64,000 nucleotides of DNA from Rummeliibacillus sp044763875 (GCF_044763875.1 NZ_JBIWGZ010000008.1:62001-126000), one strand, 5' to 3'. Counted from the first letter of the stretch, positions 16,477 to 25,223 are shown. Translations and numbers: made by a program. The notes: generated by a model from the sequence alone, not told the origin.

Positions 16477-17436
16477 CTATACATTTTCTACTGAGTATTC
16501 AGATAGTTTTTTGATACAACTCAAACATTCTTCCATTATACTTTCCAATAGTTCTTGCACTGTTGGTAAATCATTGATTAACCCTGCTATTTGACCACTA
16601 TTCATAAATCCTTGATCAGAGTTTCCTTCTATGGCACCCTTCACATGAAATACTTCACTTGTATGATTATTGTATTCTTCCAAAGAAATGCCGTTCTTTT
16701 CTGCTAGACTAATTTTTTCTGCATAAGGATTTCTTAAAACTCGTCTCACTTGTCCTACAGATCTTCCAAGTATCATTGTTTCTTGATCTGTTGCATCTAT
16801 GATACGCTTTTTGTAAGCATCATGGACAGTCATTTCTTGTGTTGCTATAAAACGTGTACCCATTTGTACTCCTGAAGCTCCTAAAGCTAAAGCTGCAGCC
16901 ACTCCATTTCCATTTGCAATTCCACCTGCTGCTACTACTGGAACTTTCACAGCATTTGTAATTTGTGGAATCAATGTCAATGTTGTAAGTTCTAAATGCG
17001 AATTTATACCTGCTGCCTCAAATCCTTCTGCTACCAATACATCTGCACCCGCTGCTTCTGCCTTTAATGCATGCTTAACAGCTGCAACAACAACAATTAC
17101 TTTTATACCTGCCTCATGTAATTTCAAGATGAAAGGAGCAGGGTTACCAGCAGATAAAGAAACAATTGGTACTTCGTGTTTAATAACGAGCTTTAATAAC
17201 TCTTTTGAATACTCATTTACGTTAATAGGAATATTTATGGAAAACGGCATTGTTGTGCGTTTTTTCATATCAATAATTAATTTTTCCACTTCGAGTGGTG
17301 TCATCGTACCACACCCAATTGTTCCTAAACCACCTGCATTACTCACTGCGCTTGCCAAGATTGGGCTACTAATATTCCCCATTCCACCTTGAATAATTGG
17401 ATATTTTATTTTTAATAGTTTGCATAAATCTCTCAA
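16477..17436 (-). CDS. Nitronate monooxygenase / FabK-like FMN enzyme
   Basis: FMN-dependent TIM-barrel protein (319 aa from the preferred start) of the nitronate monooxygenase / 2-nitropropane dioxygenase family, which also includes enoyl-ACP reductase II. Signatures are YPIIQGGMGNISSPILASAVSNAGGLGTIG, VLVAEGFEAAGI, PVVAAGGIANGNGVAAALALGASGVQMGTRF and ATQEMTVHDAYKK. The reaction cannot be decided from sequence. The frame opens at GTG 17445, but TTG 17436 is better placed behind GAGGTG. It lies between paaX and a gamma carbonic anhydrase gene, within the phenylacetate neighbourhood, with no obvious pathway role. Confidence 0.8.
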   Translation of the reverse strand: MRDLCKLLKIKYPIIQGGMGNISSPILASAVSNAGGLGTIGCGTMTPLEVEKLIIDMKKRTTMPFSINIPINVNEYSKELLKLVIKHEVPIVSLSAGNPAPFILKLHEAGIKVIVVVAAVKHALKAEAAGADVLVAEGFEAAGINSHLELTTLTLIPQITNAVKVPVVAAGGIANGNGVAAALALGASGVQMGTRFIATQEMTVHDAYKKRIIDATDQETMILGRSVGQVRRVLRNPYAEKISLAEKNGISLEEYNNHTSEVFHVKGAIEGNSDQGFMNSGQIAGLINDLPTVQELLESIMEECLSCIKKLSEYSVENV

Positions 17437-17527
17437 AAAACTCACCTCAATTTTATTCTATTATCCTGTTTCATGTTATAATAAAATTCTAAAAATTAAA
17501 AATTTTATTATTATGGGGGATTGTTGC

Positions 17528-18043
17528 ATGATCATTAATTATTTGAGTAAAAAACCTGATATTCATGATTCCGTATTCTTGGCACCTGGTGCATATATAA
17601 TTGGCGACGTGTCAATAGGTGAACAATCCACAATATGGTTTAATGCTGTATTACGTGGAGATGAAGACAGCATTACAATCGGTAACAAATGTAGTATTCA
17701 GGACAATGCAACTATTCATCTGTATGAAGGAGCACCTGTTGTAGTAGAAGATGAAGTAACAGTAGGACATCAAGTTGTCTTACATGGCTGCAAAGTAGGA
17801 AAACGATCAATTGTTGGCATGGGCTCTGTAATATTAGATCATGTTGAAATTGGAGAAGAATGTATCATTGGTGCCAATACCCTTATTACACAAGGTACAA
17901 AAATCCCTCCTAGATCTTTAGTTGTTGGTTCTCCAGGTAAAGTTGTACGAGAACTGAATGAAAAGGACTTTGAACTAATTCAACTTTCTATTGATACATA
18001 TGTTCAAAAGGGAATTGAATTTAAAAAGGAACTAGATTCATAA
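17528..18043 (+). CDS. Gamma carbonic anhydrase-like / PaaY-like hexapeptide protein
   Basis: A 171-aa left-handed beta-helix protein built from hexapeptide repeats (VSIGEQSTIWFNAVLRGDEDSITIGNKCSIQDNATIH...). The zinc-binding histidines are visible in NATIHLYEG and VGHQVVLHGC. It belongs to the YrdA/CaiE/PaaY group. PaaY homologues are thioesterases that remove dead-end CoA products of the phenylacetate pathway, so the location supports a PaaY-like role; carbonic anhydrase activity is the alternative. The frame is open upstream, but the ATG at 17528 with GGGGGA ahead is the natural start. Repeat family A begins right at its stop codon. Confidence 0.82.
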   Translation: MIINYLSKKPDIHDSVFLAPGAYIIGDVSIGEQSTIWFNAVLRGDEDSITIGNKCSIQDNATIHLYEGAPVVVEDEVTVGHQVVLHGCKVGKRSIVGMGSVILDHVEIGEECIIGANTLITQGTKIPPRSLVVGSPGKVVRELNEKDFELIQLSIDTYVQKGIEFKKELDS

Positions 18044-18257
18044 AGTGAAACTTTAATCAGTGGGGGGTTTTCTTCATCCCCCACTTAAATATAGGAACTC
18101 AGGTTAAAAACGCCACGTCCTGTGGCAACACCTGAGTGACCAACATCCTGTTGGCCCGAACCAATCGGGCTTTTACGGGCAGTTTATCTTCCCCCTAACT
18201 TCTTTGCTTTCGCAAAATTTTGAGGTGGGGGTATTACTGCCCGTTAATGCGGGATAA
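18044..18257 (+). repeat. Repeat family A, copy 1 (3'-UTR type)
   Basis: About 215 bp starting at the stop codon of the gamma carbonic anhydrase-like gene with AAGTGAAACTT. Successive pairings are AGTGGGGG/CCCCCACT, ACTCAGGT/ACCTGAGT enclosing CCACGTCCTGTGG, then CCAACATCCTGTTGG, CCCGAACCAATCGGG, and ACGGGCAGT/ACTGCCCGT. It ends with GCGGGATAAAA. Related copies are at 54012-54225 and, inverted, at 61651-61832; each follows a stop codon in the gene's own direction. It is non-coding. Confidence 0.8.
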
Positions 18258-18262
18258 AAAGG

Positions 18263-18300
18263 AGAATGCCTCTACATGTTAGTCTGTATAGAGGCATTCT
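18263..18300 (-). terminator. Terminator of the paa operon
   Basis: AGAATGCCTCTA / TAGAGGCATTCT, a 12-bp stem. On the minus strand it is followed by CCTTTTTATC. It lies just past the last gene of the operon. Confidence 0.8.
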
Positions 18301-18358
18301 TAAAATCATTTAAAGTGTTATCAACATTAATAAAAAACAACTTTATAAGAATATCTCC

Positions 18359-19135
18359 TTACAGTCCTTTAAATATAGGTTCACGTTTTTCACTAAAAGC
18401 ATTCAATGCTTCAATTCTATCTGTAGTTGGAATGACTACTTCATAAGCAGCAGTTTCAATTGACAAGGCTGATTCTAAGTCTGTATTGATCCCTTTTGTG
18501 ATAGCGTATTTTGCTTGGCGGATTGCAATTGGACCATTTTTTGATATTGAAGCTGCTAGTTCTAAACTTTTTGGTAATACTTCTTCAGCTGGAACAGCTT
18601 TTAAAATAATGCCTAGCTCCAAAGCTTCCATGGCTGATATTTTTTTAGCAGTAAAAATCATTTCTTTTGCTTTCATCTCACCAATTAAACGTGGTAATCG
18701 TTGTGTACCACCAGCTCCTGGAATAATAGCCCAACTTGTCTCTGTTAATCCTAATAATGCGCTCTCTGAAGCTATTGCAAAATCACATGCTAGAAGCCAC
18801 TCAAAACCTCCTCCTAATGCATGCCCATTCACTGCCGCAATAGTAGGTTGTGGTAAATTCCCTATGCTATAAAATACATCGCGAATTGCTTTCACATTTC
18901 GTTTTACTTCTTGCTCACCTAATGTTTTACGTTCTTTTAAATCGGCTCCAGCACTAAAGGCTTTTTCACCTGCACCTGTAAAAATAACAATACGTACATC
19001 TGGGCTTGCTGCGATTTTATCTACTACTTCTTGTAAACCAACAAGTACTTCATAATTAAAACAATTTAGTACATCTGGACGATTAACCGTTACAATTGCA
19101 GTATGATTAATTACTTCATAAAGAACAACAGACAT
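18359..19135 (-). CDS. Enoyl-CoA hydratase/isomerase (crotonase), methylglutaconyl-CoA hydratase-like
   Basis: Crotonase-fold enzyme of 258 aa. The oxyanion-hole segment is AFSAGADLKERK and GHALGGGFEWLLACDF; the two catalytic glutamates sit in GGGFE and GLTETSWAIIPGAGGTQRLPRL. The 'GLTETxxAIIPGAGGTQRLPRLIG' stretch resembles the AUH/LiuC subgroup. It is the last gene of the paa operon, 28 bases after the thiolase gene. It is one of three crotonases here. A hydratase for 2,3-dehydroadipyl-CoA or a promiscuous hydratase is possible. Confidence 0.82.
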   Translation of the reverse strand: MSVVLYEVINHTAIVTVNRPDVLNCFNYEVLVGLQEVVDKIAASPDVRIVIFTGAGEKAFSAGADLKERKTLGEQEVKRNVKAIRDVFYSIGNLPQPTIAAVNGHALGGGFEWLLACDFAIASESALLGLTETSWAIIPGAGGTQRLPRLIGEMKAKEMIFTAKKISAMEALELGIILKAVPAEEVLPKSLELAASISKNGPIAIRQAKYAITKGINTDLESALSIETAAYEVVIPTTDRIEALNAFSEKREPIFKGL

Positions 19136-19163
19136 TGGATTCCCTCCTTATTCATTATGATTA

Positions 19164-20366
19164 TTACTCTATATTTTCTACAATGGTTGCAATTCCTTGA
19201 CCTACGCCAATACACATTGTTGCTAATCCATAACGAGCATTTCTTTTTTTCATTTCATGAATAAGTGTTGTTAGAATTCGAGCTCCACTTGCCCCTAATG
19301 GATGTCCAAAAGCAATAGAGCCCCCATTTACATTTACTTTTGCAGAATCCAATTCTAATTGTTTGATACATTCGATAGATTGCGATGCGAATGCTTCGTT
19401 TAACTCCACTAAATCCATATTCTCAATGGACAGATCTGCGCGATTTAATGCTTTCTTTGTTGCATTGATAGGCCCTAATCCCATAACTTCTGGTTCAAGT
19501 CCAGCAATTGCACCCGTTACATATCGTGCAAGTGGTATAATGCCTAGCTCTTTCGCTTTTTCTGCACTCATTAACAATAATGCCGAAGCACCATCATTTA
19601 CACCAGAAGCATTCCCAGCTGTTACTGTTCCATTTTCGAAAAGCGGTCGTAATTGACTTAACTTTTCTCTAGATGTATCTGGTCTAGGATGTTCATCCTT
19701 ATCAAAGATGGTAACGTTCCCCTTACGATCAGTTATCTCAACAGGAATAATTTCTTCTTTAAAACGGTCGCTCTCCATGGCTTTTTTAGCACGTTGTTGG
19801 CTTTCATATGCAAAATCATCTTGTTCTTCACGACCGATATTGTATCGTTGTGCAACATTTTCAGCCGTTTGTGGCATAGAATCTGAGCCAAACATTTTAT
19901 GTAGCTTTGGGTTGGTGAAACGCCAGCCAATGGTTGTATCAAATAGCTTTTGATCTCCTCTTGGATAATCTATTTCAGGCTTCCCCATTACTAATGGAGC
20001 ACGAGTCATACTTTCGGTACCACCAGCAATGAAAATATCTCCTTCACCACTTTTAATAGCACGTGCTGCATAATGTACTGCATCCATTCCAGAACCGCAT
20101 AAACGATTTAGTGTAGTGCCACCGATTTCAATCGGCAATCCTGCTAATAATACAGCCATTCTAGCTACATTTCGATTGTCCTCTCCAGCCTGGTTAGCAT
20201 TACCAAAAATAACATCTTCAATTTGTTCAACAGGTACTTCGGGATTCCGCTCAACTAAGCTTTTAATTACCATAGCACCTAGATCATCTGGTCTAACTGA
20301 TTTCAAAGCCCCTTTATATCTACCAATTGGTGTTCTTACAGCATCTACAATAACTACTTCTGTCAT
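19164..20366 (-). CDS. paaJ: Beta-ketoadipyl-CoA thiolase (acetyl-CoA acyltransferase)
   Basis: Thiolase of 400 aa. In the phenylacetate pathway PaaJ cleaves 3-oxo-5,6-dehydrosuberyl-CoA and 3-oxoadipyl-CoA to release acetyl-CoA and finally succinyl-CoA. The nucleophilic Cys90 lies in NRLCGSGMDA, His355 in GGSIAFGHPLGASGA and Cys385 in ATMCIGVGQG. Its ATG overlaps the stop codon of the dehydrogenase gene (ATGA), which indicates translational coupling. Thiolase family membership is certain; the substrate follows from operon context. Confidence 0.88.
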   Translation of the reverse strand: MTEVVIVDAVRTPIGRYKGALKSVRPDDLGAMVIKSLVERNPEVPVEQIEDVIFGNANQAGEDNRNVARMAVLLAGLPIEIGGTTLNRLCGSGMDAVHYAARAIKSGEGDIFIAGGTESMTRAPLVMGKPEIDYPRGDQKLFDTTIGWRFTNPKLHKMFGSDSMPQTAENVAQRYNIGREEQDDFAYESQQRAKKAMESDRFKEEIIPVEITDRKGNVTIFDKDEHPRPDTSREKLSQLRPLFENGTVTAGNASGVNDGASALLLMSAEKAKELGIIPLARYVTGAIAGLEPEVMGLGPINATKKALNRADLSIENMDLVELNEAFASQSIECIKQLELDSAKVNVNGGSIAFGHPLGASGARILTTLIHEMKKRNARYGLATMCIGVGQGIATIVENIE

Positions 20367-21232
20367 TTTTTCACCAATTCCTTCCCTTCAGAATAATCAT
20401 ATACTCCGCATCCAGTTTTACGACCAAGACGGCCAGCCTTTACATATTGTTCAAGTAATGGTGCAGGGCGATACTTTTCACCGAGTTTTTCATGTAAATA
20501 GCGTAAATTATTTAAACGTGTATCAAGTCCAACTAAATCCACCAGTTCGAATGGTCCCATAGGATAATTTAAACCTAATTTAATGGCTTTATCGATATCC
20601 TCTGGTGTACCTAGCCCTTCCTGTAGCATATAAAACGCTTCGTTTCCAACAAGTGCACTAATACGGCTTGTTACAAAGCCAGGGAATTCATGAATTACAA
20701 CTGTTTCTTTTCCCATTTGTTGTGCTACTTTGGCAATTTTTTCGGCCGTGTCATCGTTAGTTTCAAGTCCACGTACAATTTCAACTAACGCCATTTTATG
20801 GACAGGATTGAAAAAATGCATAGCGATTGTTTTCTCAGGTCTCCCTGCATATGAAGCGATTTCAGTTGGGCTCATTGTAGACGTATTTGTAGCAAATAAG
20901 CATGTAGCTGATGCAAATTGCTCCATTTGTTCAAAAACATCCTTTTTGATCTCTGACTTTTCAGGAACTGCCTCAATGATTAGATCTGCATTTGCGATCC
21001 CTGCAGGTAAATCTGTAGTGTAGGATAAATTTTTTAGCCCTTGTTGCTTTTGTTGTTCTGTTATTTTGCTGTATTTTATTGATTTATCAAAAATTATTGC
21101 AATTTCTTTTTTAGCACTCGATAAAGCTGCTTCATTTACATCCACTAAAGTTGTATCAAACCCACCTAAAGAACTAACATATGCAATGCCTCTACCCATT
21201 ACTCCAGAACCGATTACAGTTATATTCTTCAT
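20363..21232 (-). CDS. paaH: 3-hydroxyacyl-CoA dehydrogenase (3-hydroxyadipyl-CoA)
   Basis: NAD-dependent dehydrogenase of 289 aa (3-hydroxybutyryl-CoA dehydrogenase type). The N-terminal Rossmann motif is VIGSGVMGRGIAY (GxGxxG at 8-13), the catalytic histidine region is AMHFFNPVHKMALVEIV, and the C-terminal domain contains VGNEAFYMLQEGLGTPEDIDKAIKLGLNYPMGPFELVDLVGLDT. It oxidises 3-hydroxyadipyl-CoA to the 3-oxo compound that the adjacent thiolase cleaves. AAGGGGG precedes the ATG. It overlaps paaJ by four bases and is separated from the upstream aldehyde dehydrogenase gene by a hairpin. Confidence 0.88.
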   Translation of the reverse strand: MKNITVIGSGVMGRGIAYVSSLGGFDTTLVDVNEAALSSAKKEIAIIFDKSIKYSKITEQQKQQGLKNLSYTTDLPAGIANADLIIEAVPEKSEIKKDVFEQMEQFASATCLFATNTSTMSPTEIASYAGRPEKTIAMHFFNPVHKMALVEIVRGLETNDDTAEKIAKVAQQMGKETVVIHEFPGFVTSRISALVGNEAFYMLQEGLGTPEDIDKAIKLGLNYPMGPFELVDLVGLDTRLNNLRYLHEKLGEKYRPAPLLEQYVKAGRLGRKTGCGVYDYSEGKELVKK

Positions 21233-21252
21233 CTTTATTCCCCCTTAATAAA

Positions 21253-21277
21253 CAAATAGGGGAAATACCCCTATTTG
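21253..21277 (-). other. Intercistronic hairpin inside the paa operon
   Basis: A perfect 10-bp stem CAAATAGGGG / CCCCTATTTG with a 5-base loop lies between the aldehyde dehydrogenase and paaH genes. The minus-strand tail (TTTATT) is only moderately T-rich, so it may attenuate or mark an mRNA processing point rather than terminate fully. Confidence 0.55.
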
Positions 21278-21327
21278 CTTTTTATCCCTCATTAACTTGT
21301 AGTTAAACCGATTGATGAAGTTTCACC

Positions 21328-22842
21328 CTATAATCCAAGGGGATTTAATGGACGATTTCCATAGTAAGAAATGATACTTTTTGTTTCTGTATATAAATCT
21401 AGTGTTTCGATACATAGTTCACGACCGAACCCAGATTGTTTATAACCTCCAAATGGTGTACCTGGCATTGCAGAAAATGGACAGTTCACCATAACAATTC
21501 CAGCTTGAATTTCATTTGCAACACGAGTTGCACGTGCTCCGTCTTTTGACCATACAGCAGAGCCTAGGCCAAATTCAGTATCATTAGCTAACTCAATAGC
21601 TTCTTTTTCATCTTTGAATTTCATAATGACTACGACTGGTCCGAAAATTTCTTCACTTACCACTTTCATCGAATGATTAACATTTGCAATGACTGTTGGT
21701 TCATACCAGAATCCATTTTCAAATCCTTCTACTTGGGCTGCTTTACCACCTGACAAAACTTCTGCTCCGTCTTGAATAGCTGATTGAACATAACCATCTA
21801 TAACATCTAATTGAGTTTGGTCGATAATTGCGCCCATATGTGTTTCTTTATCAAAAGGATTACCTAATTTTATTTGTTTTGCTTTTGATACAAATTTTTC
21901 AACAAATTGTTCGTAAATATTTTCATGCACATATAAACGAGAACGAGCTTCACATGATTGGCCGGAATTATAAAAAATACCGTACAAGGAACCATCCACT
22001 GCAGCATCAAGATCTGCATCTTCAAATACTATGTTTGGTGATTTCCCACCTAATTCAAGTGTTACACGTTTTAATGTGTTAGAAGCCTTGTTCATAATAT
22101 CTTTACCAATTGGCGTTGAGCCTGTAAATGCCACTTTATCAACTTGTTTATGTTCAACAAGATAGTTTCCTACTTCAGCGCCAGATCCAGGGATGATATT
22201 AACTACACCTGCTGGGACACCTGCTTCTAAGCAAATTTCACCTAAGATGATTGCTGTTATAGGCGTTAAAGAAGCTGGTTTCACAATAACTGAGCAACCA
22301 ACTGCAATTGCTGGTGCAATTTTCCATGCCGCCATCATGATTGGATAATTCCAAGGGATAATTTGAGCACATACGCCAACAGGCTCTTTTTCAGTATAGT
22401 TGTGGAACTGCCCTGGCATGTTGTTGACAACACCACGATGACCTACGATAGCACCTGCATAAAATTCAAAATCTTCAATTGCCTGATTTACTTGCCCTTG
22501 CGCGGTGCTTAATGATTTCCCAGTATCTAAGATTTCAAGTTCTACAATTTCATTGAAACGAGAACGCATGATAGATGCGATTTTATTTAAAACCTGTGCA
22601 CGACGACCTACTGGATACTTTCTCCATTTTCCGTGATCAAATGCTTCACGAGCAGCTTGTACTGCACGTTCTGCATCTTCTTTACTCGCTTTTGCAACTT
22701 GTGCAACTAATTCACCTGTTGCTGGATTGTATGTGCTAATTGTTTGCCCATTGTTGCTTTCTACTTTTTCACCGTTAATAATTAGGTGATAAAATTCGCG
22801 TTTCAATGAGTTTTGTTCTACTAATGTTTGAGATGTTGACAT
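21328..22842 (-). CDS. Aldehyde dehydrogenase of the phenylacetate operon
   Basis: NAD(P)-dependent aldehyde dehydrogenase of 504 aa. Key segments are IIPWNYPIMMAAWKIAPAIA, the cofactor loop FTGSTPIGKDIM, the general-base Glu in VTLELGGKSPNIV and the nucleophile Cys297 in NSGQSCEARSRLY. In E. coli the semialdehyde from ring opening is oxidised by the C-terminal half of PaaZ; here a stand-alone enzyme probably performs that step. It could alternatively oxidise phenylacetaldehyde. No MaoC-like hydratase domain is fused to it. GGGGGA precedes the ATG. Confidence 0.85.
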   Translation of the reverse strand: MSTSQTLVEQNSLKREFYHLIINGEKVESNNGQTISTYNPATGELVAQVAKASKEDAERAVQAAREAFDHGKWRKYPVGRRAQVLNKIASIMRSRFNEIVELEILDTGKSLSTAQGQVNQAIEDFEFYAGAIVGHRGVVNNMPGQFHNYTEKEPVGVCAQIIPWNYPIMMAAWKIAPAIAVGCSVIVKPASLTPITAIILGEICLEAGVPAGVVNIIPGSGAEVGNYLVEHKQVDKVAFTGSTPIGKDIMNKASNTLKRVTLELGGKSPNIVFEDADLDAAVDGSLYGIFYNSGQSCEARSRLYVHENIYEQFVEKFVSKAKQIKLGNPFDKETHMGAIIDQTQLDVIDGYVQSAIQDGAEVLSGGKAAQVEGFENGFWYEPTVIANVNHSMKVVSEEIFGPVVVIMKFKDEKEAIELANDTEFGLGSAVWSKDGARATRVANEIQAGIVMVNCPFSAMPGTPFGGYKQSGFGRELCIETLDLYTETKSIISYYGNRPLNPLGL

Positions 22843-22856
22843 TTGATTTCCCCCTA

Positions 22857-23633
22857 TTAGTTACCTATGAAGACAGGTTTCCTTTTTTCCATGAAAGCTT
22901 TAATTCCCTCTTGATGATCTGCTGTGAGACCCGCAATTCTTTGTCCTTGCGCTTCATATTCCAAAAAGTCAGATAATTCAAGCTCATCCGCAGCACGTAA
23001 TGCCCTTTTCGTTAAGGCGACTGCTTTTGTTGGTAGTGAGGCAAGCCTTGTGGCGTAATTTAATACTTCCTCTTCTAAACTTTCATTCGGAACTACTTTT
23101 GTAGCAATCCCTAATTTTAAAGCATCATGTGATAGAATTCTTTCGCCAAATAGTGAAATTTCAAGCGCTTTGGCATCACCAACTAATCGACGTAAATAAT
23201 ATAAATTTCCCGAATCAGGAATTAGCCCTACTTGTATAAACGCATTCATAAAGAATGATTTTTCTGCCATAATCCGAAAATCGCATGCTAGTGCTAGACT
23301 AAAGCCAGCTCCTGCAGCTGCACCATGTATCGCAGCAACAATTGGCTTTTCACACTCGCGAATTTTCTTAACCATCGGACCATATAAAGAGCGCAAGATT
23401 TCACCGTGATCCATTGAATTATCGACTTCTGATAGATCCTGTCCTGAACAAAATCCCTTTCCTGCACCTTTAATCACAATGCAGCGCACCTCATCTGAAC
23501 CTTCAGCAGTTTTAATGGCTTTTGTAATTTCTTTGTTCATCGTAGAGGTAAAGGCATTTAATGCTTCTGGACGATTTAATGTAATCACACAAACTGTATT
23601 ATTTACTTCATATTTAATAGACTCATACATCAT
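22857..23633 (-). CDS. paaG: 1,2-epoxyphenylacetyl-CoA isomerase (PaaG-like crotonase)
   Basis: Crotonase-fold isomerase of 258 aa that converts the ring epoxide to oxepin-CoA and shifts a double bond later in the pathway. PaaG hallmarks are FCSGQDLSEV, HGAAAGAGFSLALACDFRI, and IQVGLIPDSGNLYYLRRLVG, where the aspartate replaces the glutamate of hydratases. The C-terminus is AGLTADHQEGIKAFMEKRKPVF. The start overlaps the previous stop codon as TAATG, with AAGGGGCG ahead. Confidence 0.87.
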   Translation of the reverse strand: MMYESIKYEVNNTVCVITLNRPEALNAFTSTMNKEITKAIKTAEGSDEVRCIVIKGAGKGFCSGQDLSEVDNSMDHGEILRSLYGPMVKKIRECEKPIVAAIHGAAAGAGFSLALACDFRIMAEKSFFMNAFIQVGLIPDSGNLYYLRRLVGDAKALEISLFGERILSHDALKLGIATKVVPNESLEEEVLNYATRLASLPTKAVALTKRALRAADELELSDFLEYEAQGQRIAGLTADHQEGIKAFMEKRKPVFIGN

Positions 23634-24409
23634 TATCGCCCCTTAAATTGAGGAGTGCGTTTTTCTACAAACGCCTTCATTCCTTCTTTTTGATCCTCTG
23701 ATGAGAACAATAAGTAGAAATTTTTTCGTTCATATTGCATTCCTTCATATAATGAATAGTCAACTGCCTTCGTAACAGATTCTTTTATAAGTCTGATTGC
23801 TAAAGGCGGCTTCTTGCTTATCGTATCTGCAAATTTCAACGCTTCTTCAAGCAAAAGTTCTGGTTGAACTACTCTGTTTACAACACCGTATTGTAGAGCC
23901 TCATTTGCTGTAATACGCTTTGCACTCCAAATCCATTCTAGAGATTTTGTACGTCCTACTAGTTTTGTTAAACGTTGAGTTCCACCTGCGCCTGGCATAA
24001 CACCTAAATTAACTTCTGGAAAGCAAAATTCTGTACCTTCTGCTGCAATAAGAACATCACAGCTTAAAGCTAATTCGAAGCCTCCACCAAATACATAACC
24101 GTGAACCGCACCAATAATTGGTTTCTTTAATAAAGCAACTCGGTCCCAATCTGCAAATTGATTTAATAATTCTAATCGAATTGAGTCATCAGAAGCCATT
24201 TCATCAATATCTGCACCAGAAGAGAAAGCCTTCCCTCTTCCACTAATAATCATTACCCGTACAAACTCATCATGTTCAAACGCTTCAAGTGCCTCCACTA
24301 TTTCACGAACCATTTGGCGATTTAATGAGTTATACTGTTTTGGACGGTTGAGTTCAACAATCCCAATTTCTTTTTGAATAGATGTCGTAATGAACTGAAA
24401 TTCTGTCAT
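23633..24409 (-). CDS. paaF: Enoyl-CoA hydratase (PaaF-like crotonase)
   Basis: Crotonase of 258 aa with both hydratase glutamates, in GYVFGGGFELALSCDV and FCFPEVNLGVMPGAGGTQRLTKLVG. This matches 2,3-dehydroadipyl-CoA hydratase (PaaF) or classical enoyl-CoA hydratase. It overlaps its neighbours by one base on each side (TAATG), so the EthD gene, paaF and paaG are tightly coupled. Which of the two hydratase-type crotonases in this operon is the true PaaF is not settled by sequence. Confidence 0.78.
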   Translation of the reverse strand: MTEFQFITTSIQKEIGIVELNRPKQYNSLNRQMVREIVEALEAFEHDEFVRVMIISGRGKAFSSGADIDEMASDDSIRLELLNQFADWDRVALLKKPIIGAVHGYVFGGGFELALSCDVLIAAEGTEFCFPEVNLGVMPGAGGTQRLTKLVGRTKSLEWIWSAKRITANEALQYGVVNRVVQPELLLEEALKFADTISKKPPLAIRLIKESVTKAVDYSLYEGMQYERKNFYLLFSSEDQKEGMKAFVEKRTPQFKGR

Positions 24410-24711
24410 TAGTCCTCTTCACCAATCATTAACGTTACGAGATCACCTGCAAAACTCATCAAGTCTTTTCCTGATGCCTTTCCTTCTGCTGAACGAAGGC
24501 CATTCTTCAAATCTTCTTGGCTATCATAAAACATTTCACACATTAGATAGTAAGGTGCTTCTTTTCCCATAGGTGTTACACTGAACTTTGTTACTTTGAT
24601 TTCACGCAATCCTGGAATTTTCTCTGTAATCGGAACATGAACCTCGTTATAGTGTTTATCGAAAGCAATTTGATCCTCAGGTTTTTTATATAACGCAATC
24701 AATTTAGCCAT
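24409..24711 (-). CDS. EthD family protein in the paa operon
   Basis: A 100-aa dimeric alpha+beta barrel protein of the EthD family (AKLIALYKKPEDQIAFDKHYNEVHVPITEKIPGLREIKVTK). Members are small proteins accompanying degradation pathways, usually of unknown role. It is coupled to the downstream crotonase (TAATG) and sits 14 bases behind paaD. Standard proteobacterial paa clusters have no EthD gene, so it may stabilise or process a reactive intermediate; that is inference. Confidence 0.75.
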   Translation of the reverse strand: MAKLIALYKKPEDQIAFDKHYNEVHVPITEKIPGLREIKVTKFSVTPMGKEAPYYLMCEMFYDSQEDLKNGLRSAEGKASGKDLMSFAGDLVTLMIGEED

Positions 24712-24725
24712 TTTATCGTCTCCTT

Positions 24726-25223
24726 TTACATTAATGTTGAAACTGGTTTCATCGCTTCAAATGGATTTTTGCAGCTCTTGCAATATAAAATACTTCTGCA
24801 AGCTGTTGGCCCAAAAATATTATCTAATGTTACATATGTAGAGCCACAATACGGGCAATCTACATGCCACGAACCATCAGCCTTGATAAAATCTGGAGGA
24901 GCTGCAATACCAATTTCCTTTAATCCCTTTTTACCCTTTTCAGTGATTCGTTCAGACGTCCATGGTGGACTATAAATAAACTCTACCTCGACTGATTCGA
25001 CTTCTTCGATATTTTGAATTGCCTGTATAACCCGATCTTGTATAATGTTTAATGCAGGGCAGCCCGAAAAAGTCGGAAGCATTTGTACATGAACATGATG
25101 GTCTTTCACTGCAATTTGTTCCACCATTCCCAGATCAATCACACTGACCGTATCAATCTCTGGATCCTTTACGCAATCAAGTACCTCATAGACTTGACTT
25201 GTTAGTGTATGCTTAACAAACAT
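24726..25223 (-). CDS. paaD: Phenylacetyl-CoA epoxidase accessory protein PaaD
   Basis: A 165-aa protein with an N-terminal MIP18/DUF59 domain (VYEVLDCVKDPEIDTVSVIDLGMVEQI ... LPTFSGCPALNII), as in Fe-S assembly factors, and a C-terminal zinc-ribbon-like part with CPYCGSTYV and CRSILYCKSCKNPFEA. PaaD is needed for maturation of the epoxidase. It follows paaC by 19 bases. Confidence 0.9.
   Translation of the reverse strand: MFVKHTLTSQVYEVLDCVKDPEIDTVSVIDLGMVEQIAVKDHHVHVQMLPTFSGCPALNIIQDRVIQAIQNIEEVESVEVEFIYSPPWTSERITEKGKKGLKEIGIAAPPDFIKADGSWHVDCPYCGSTYVTLDNIFGPTACRSILYCKSCKNPFEAMKPVSTLM

Noticed and set aside
18097..18155. On the antisense strand the two family A hairpins show ACAGGA loops resembling CsrA-binding sites
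   Set aside because: In all three copies the gene-sense transcript carries the complement (UCCUG loops), so CsrA binding would require antisense transcription, for which there is no evidence.
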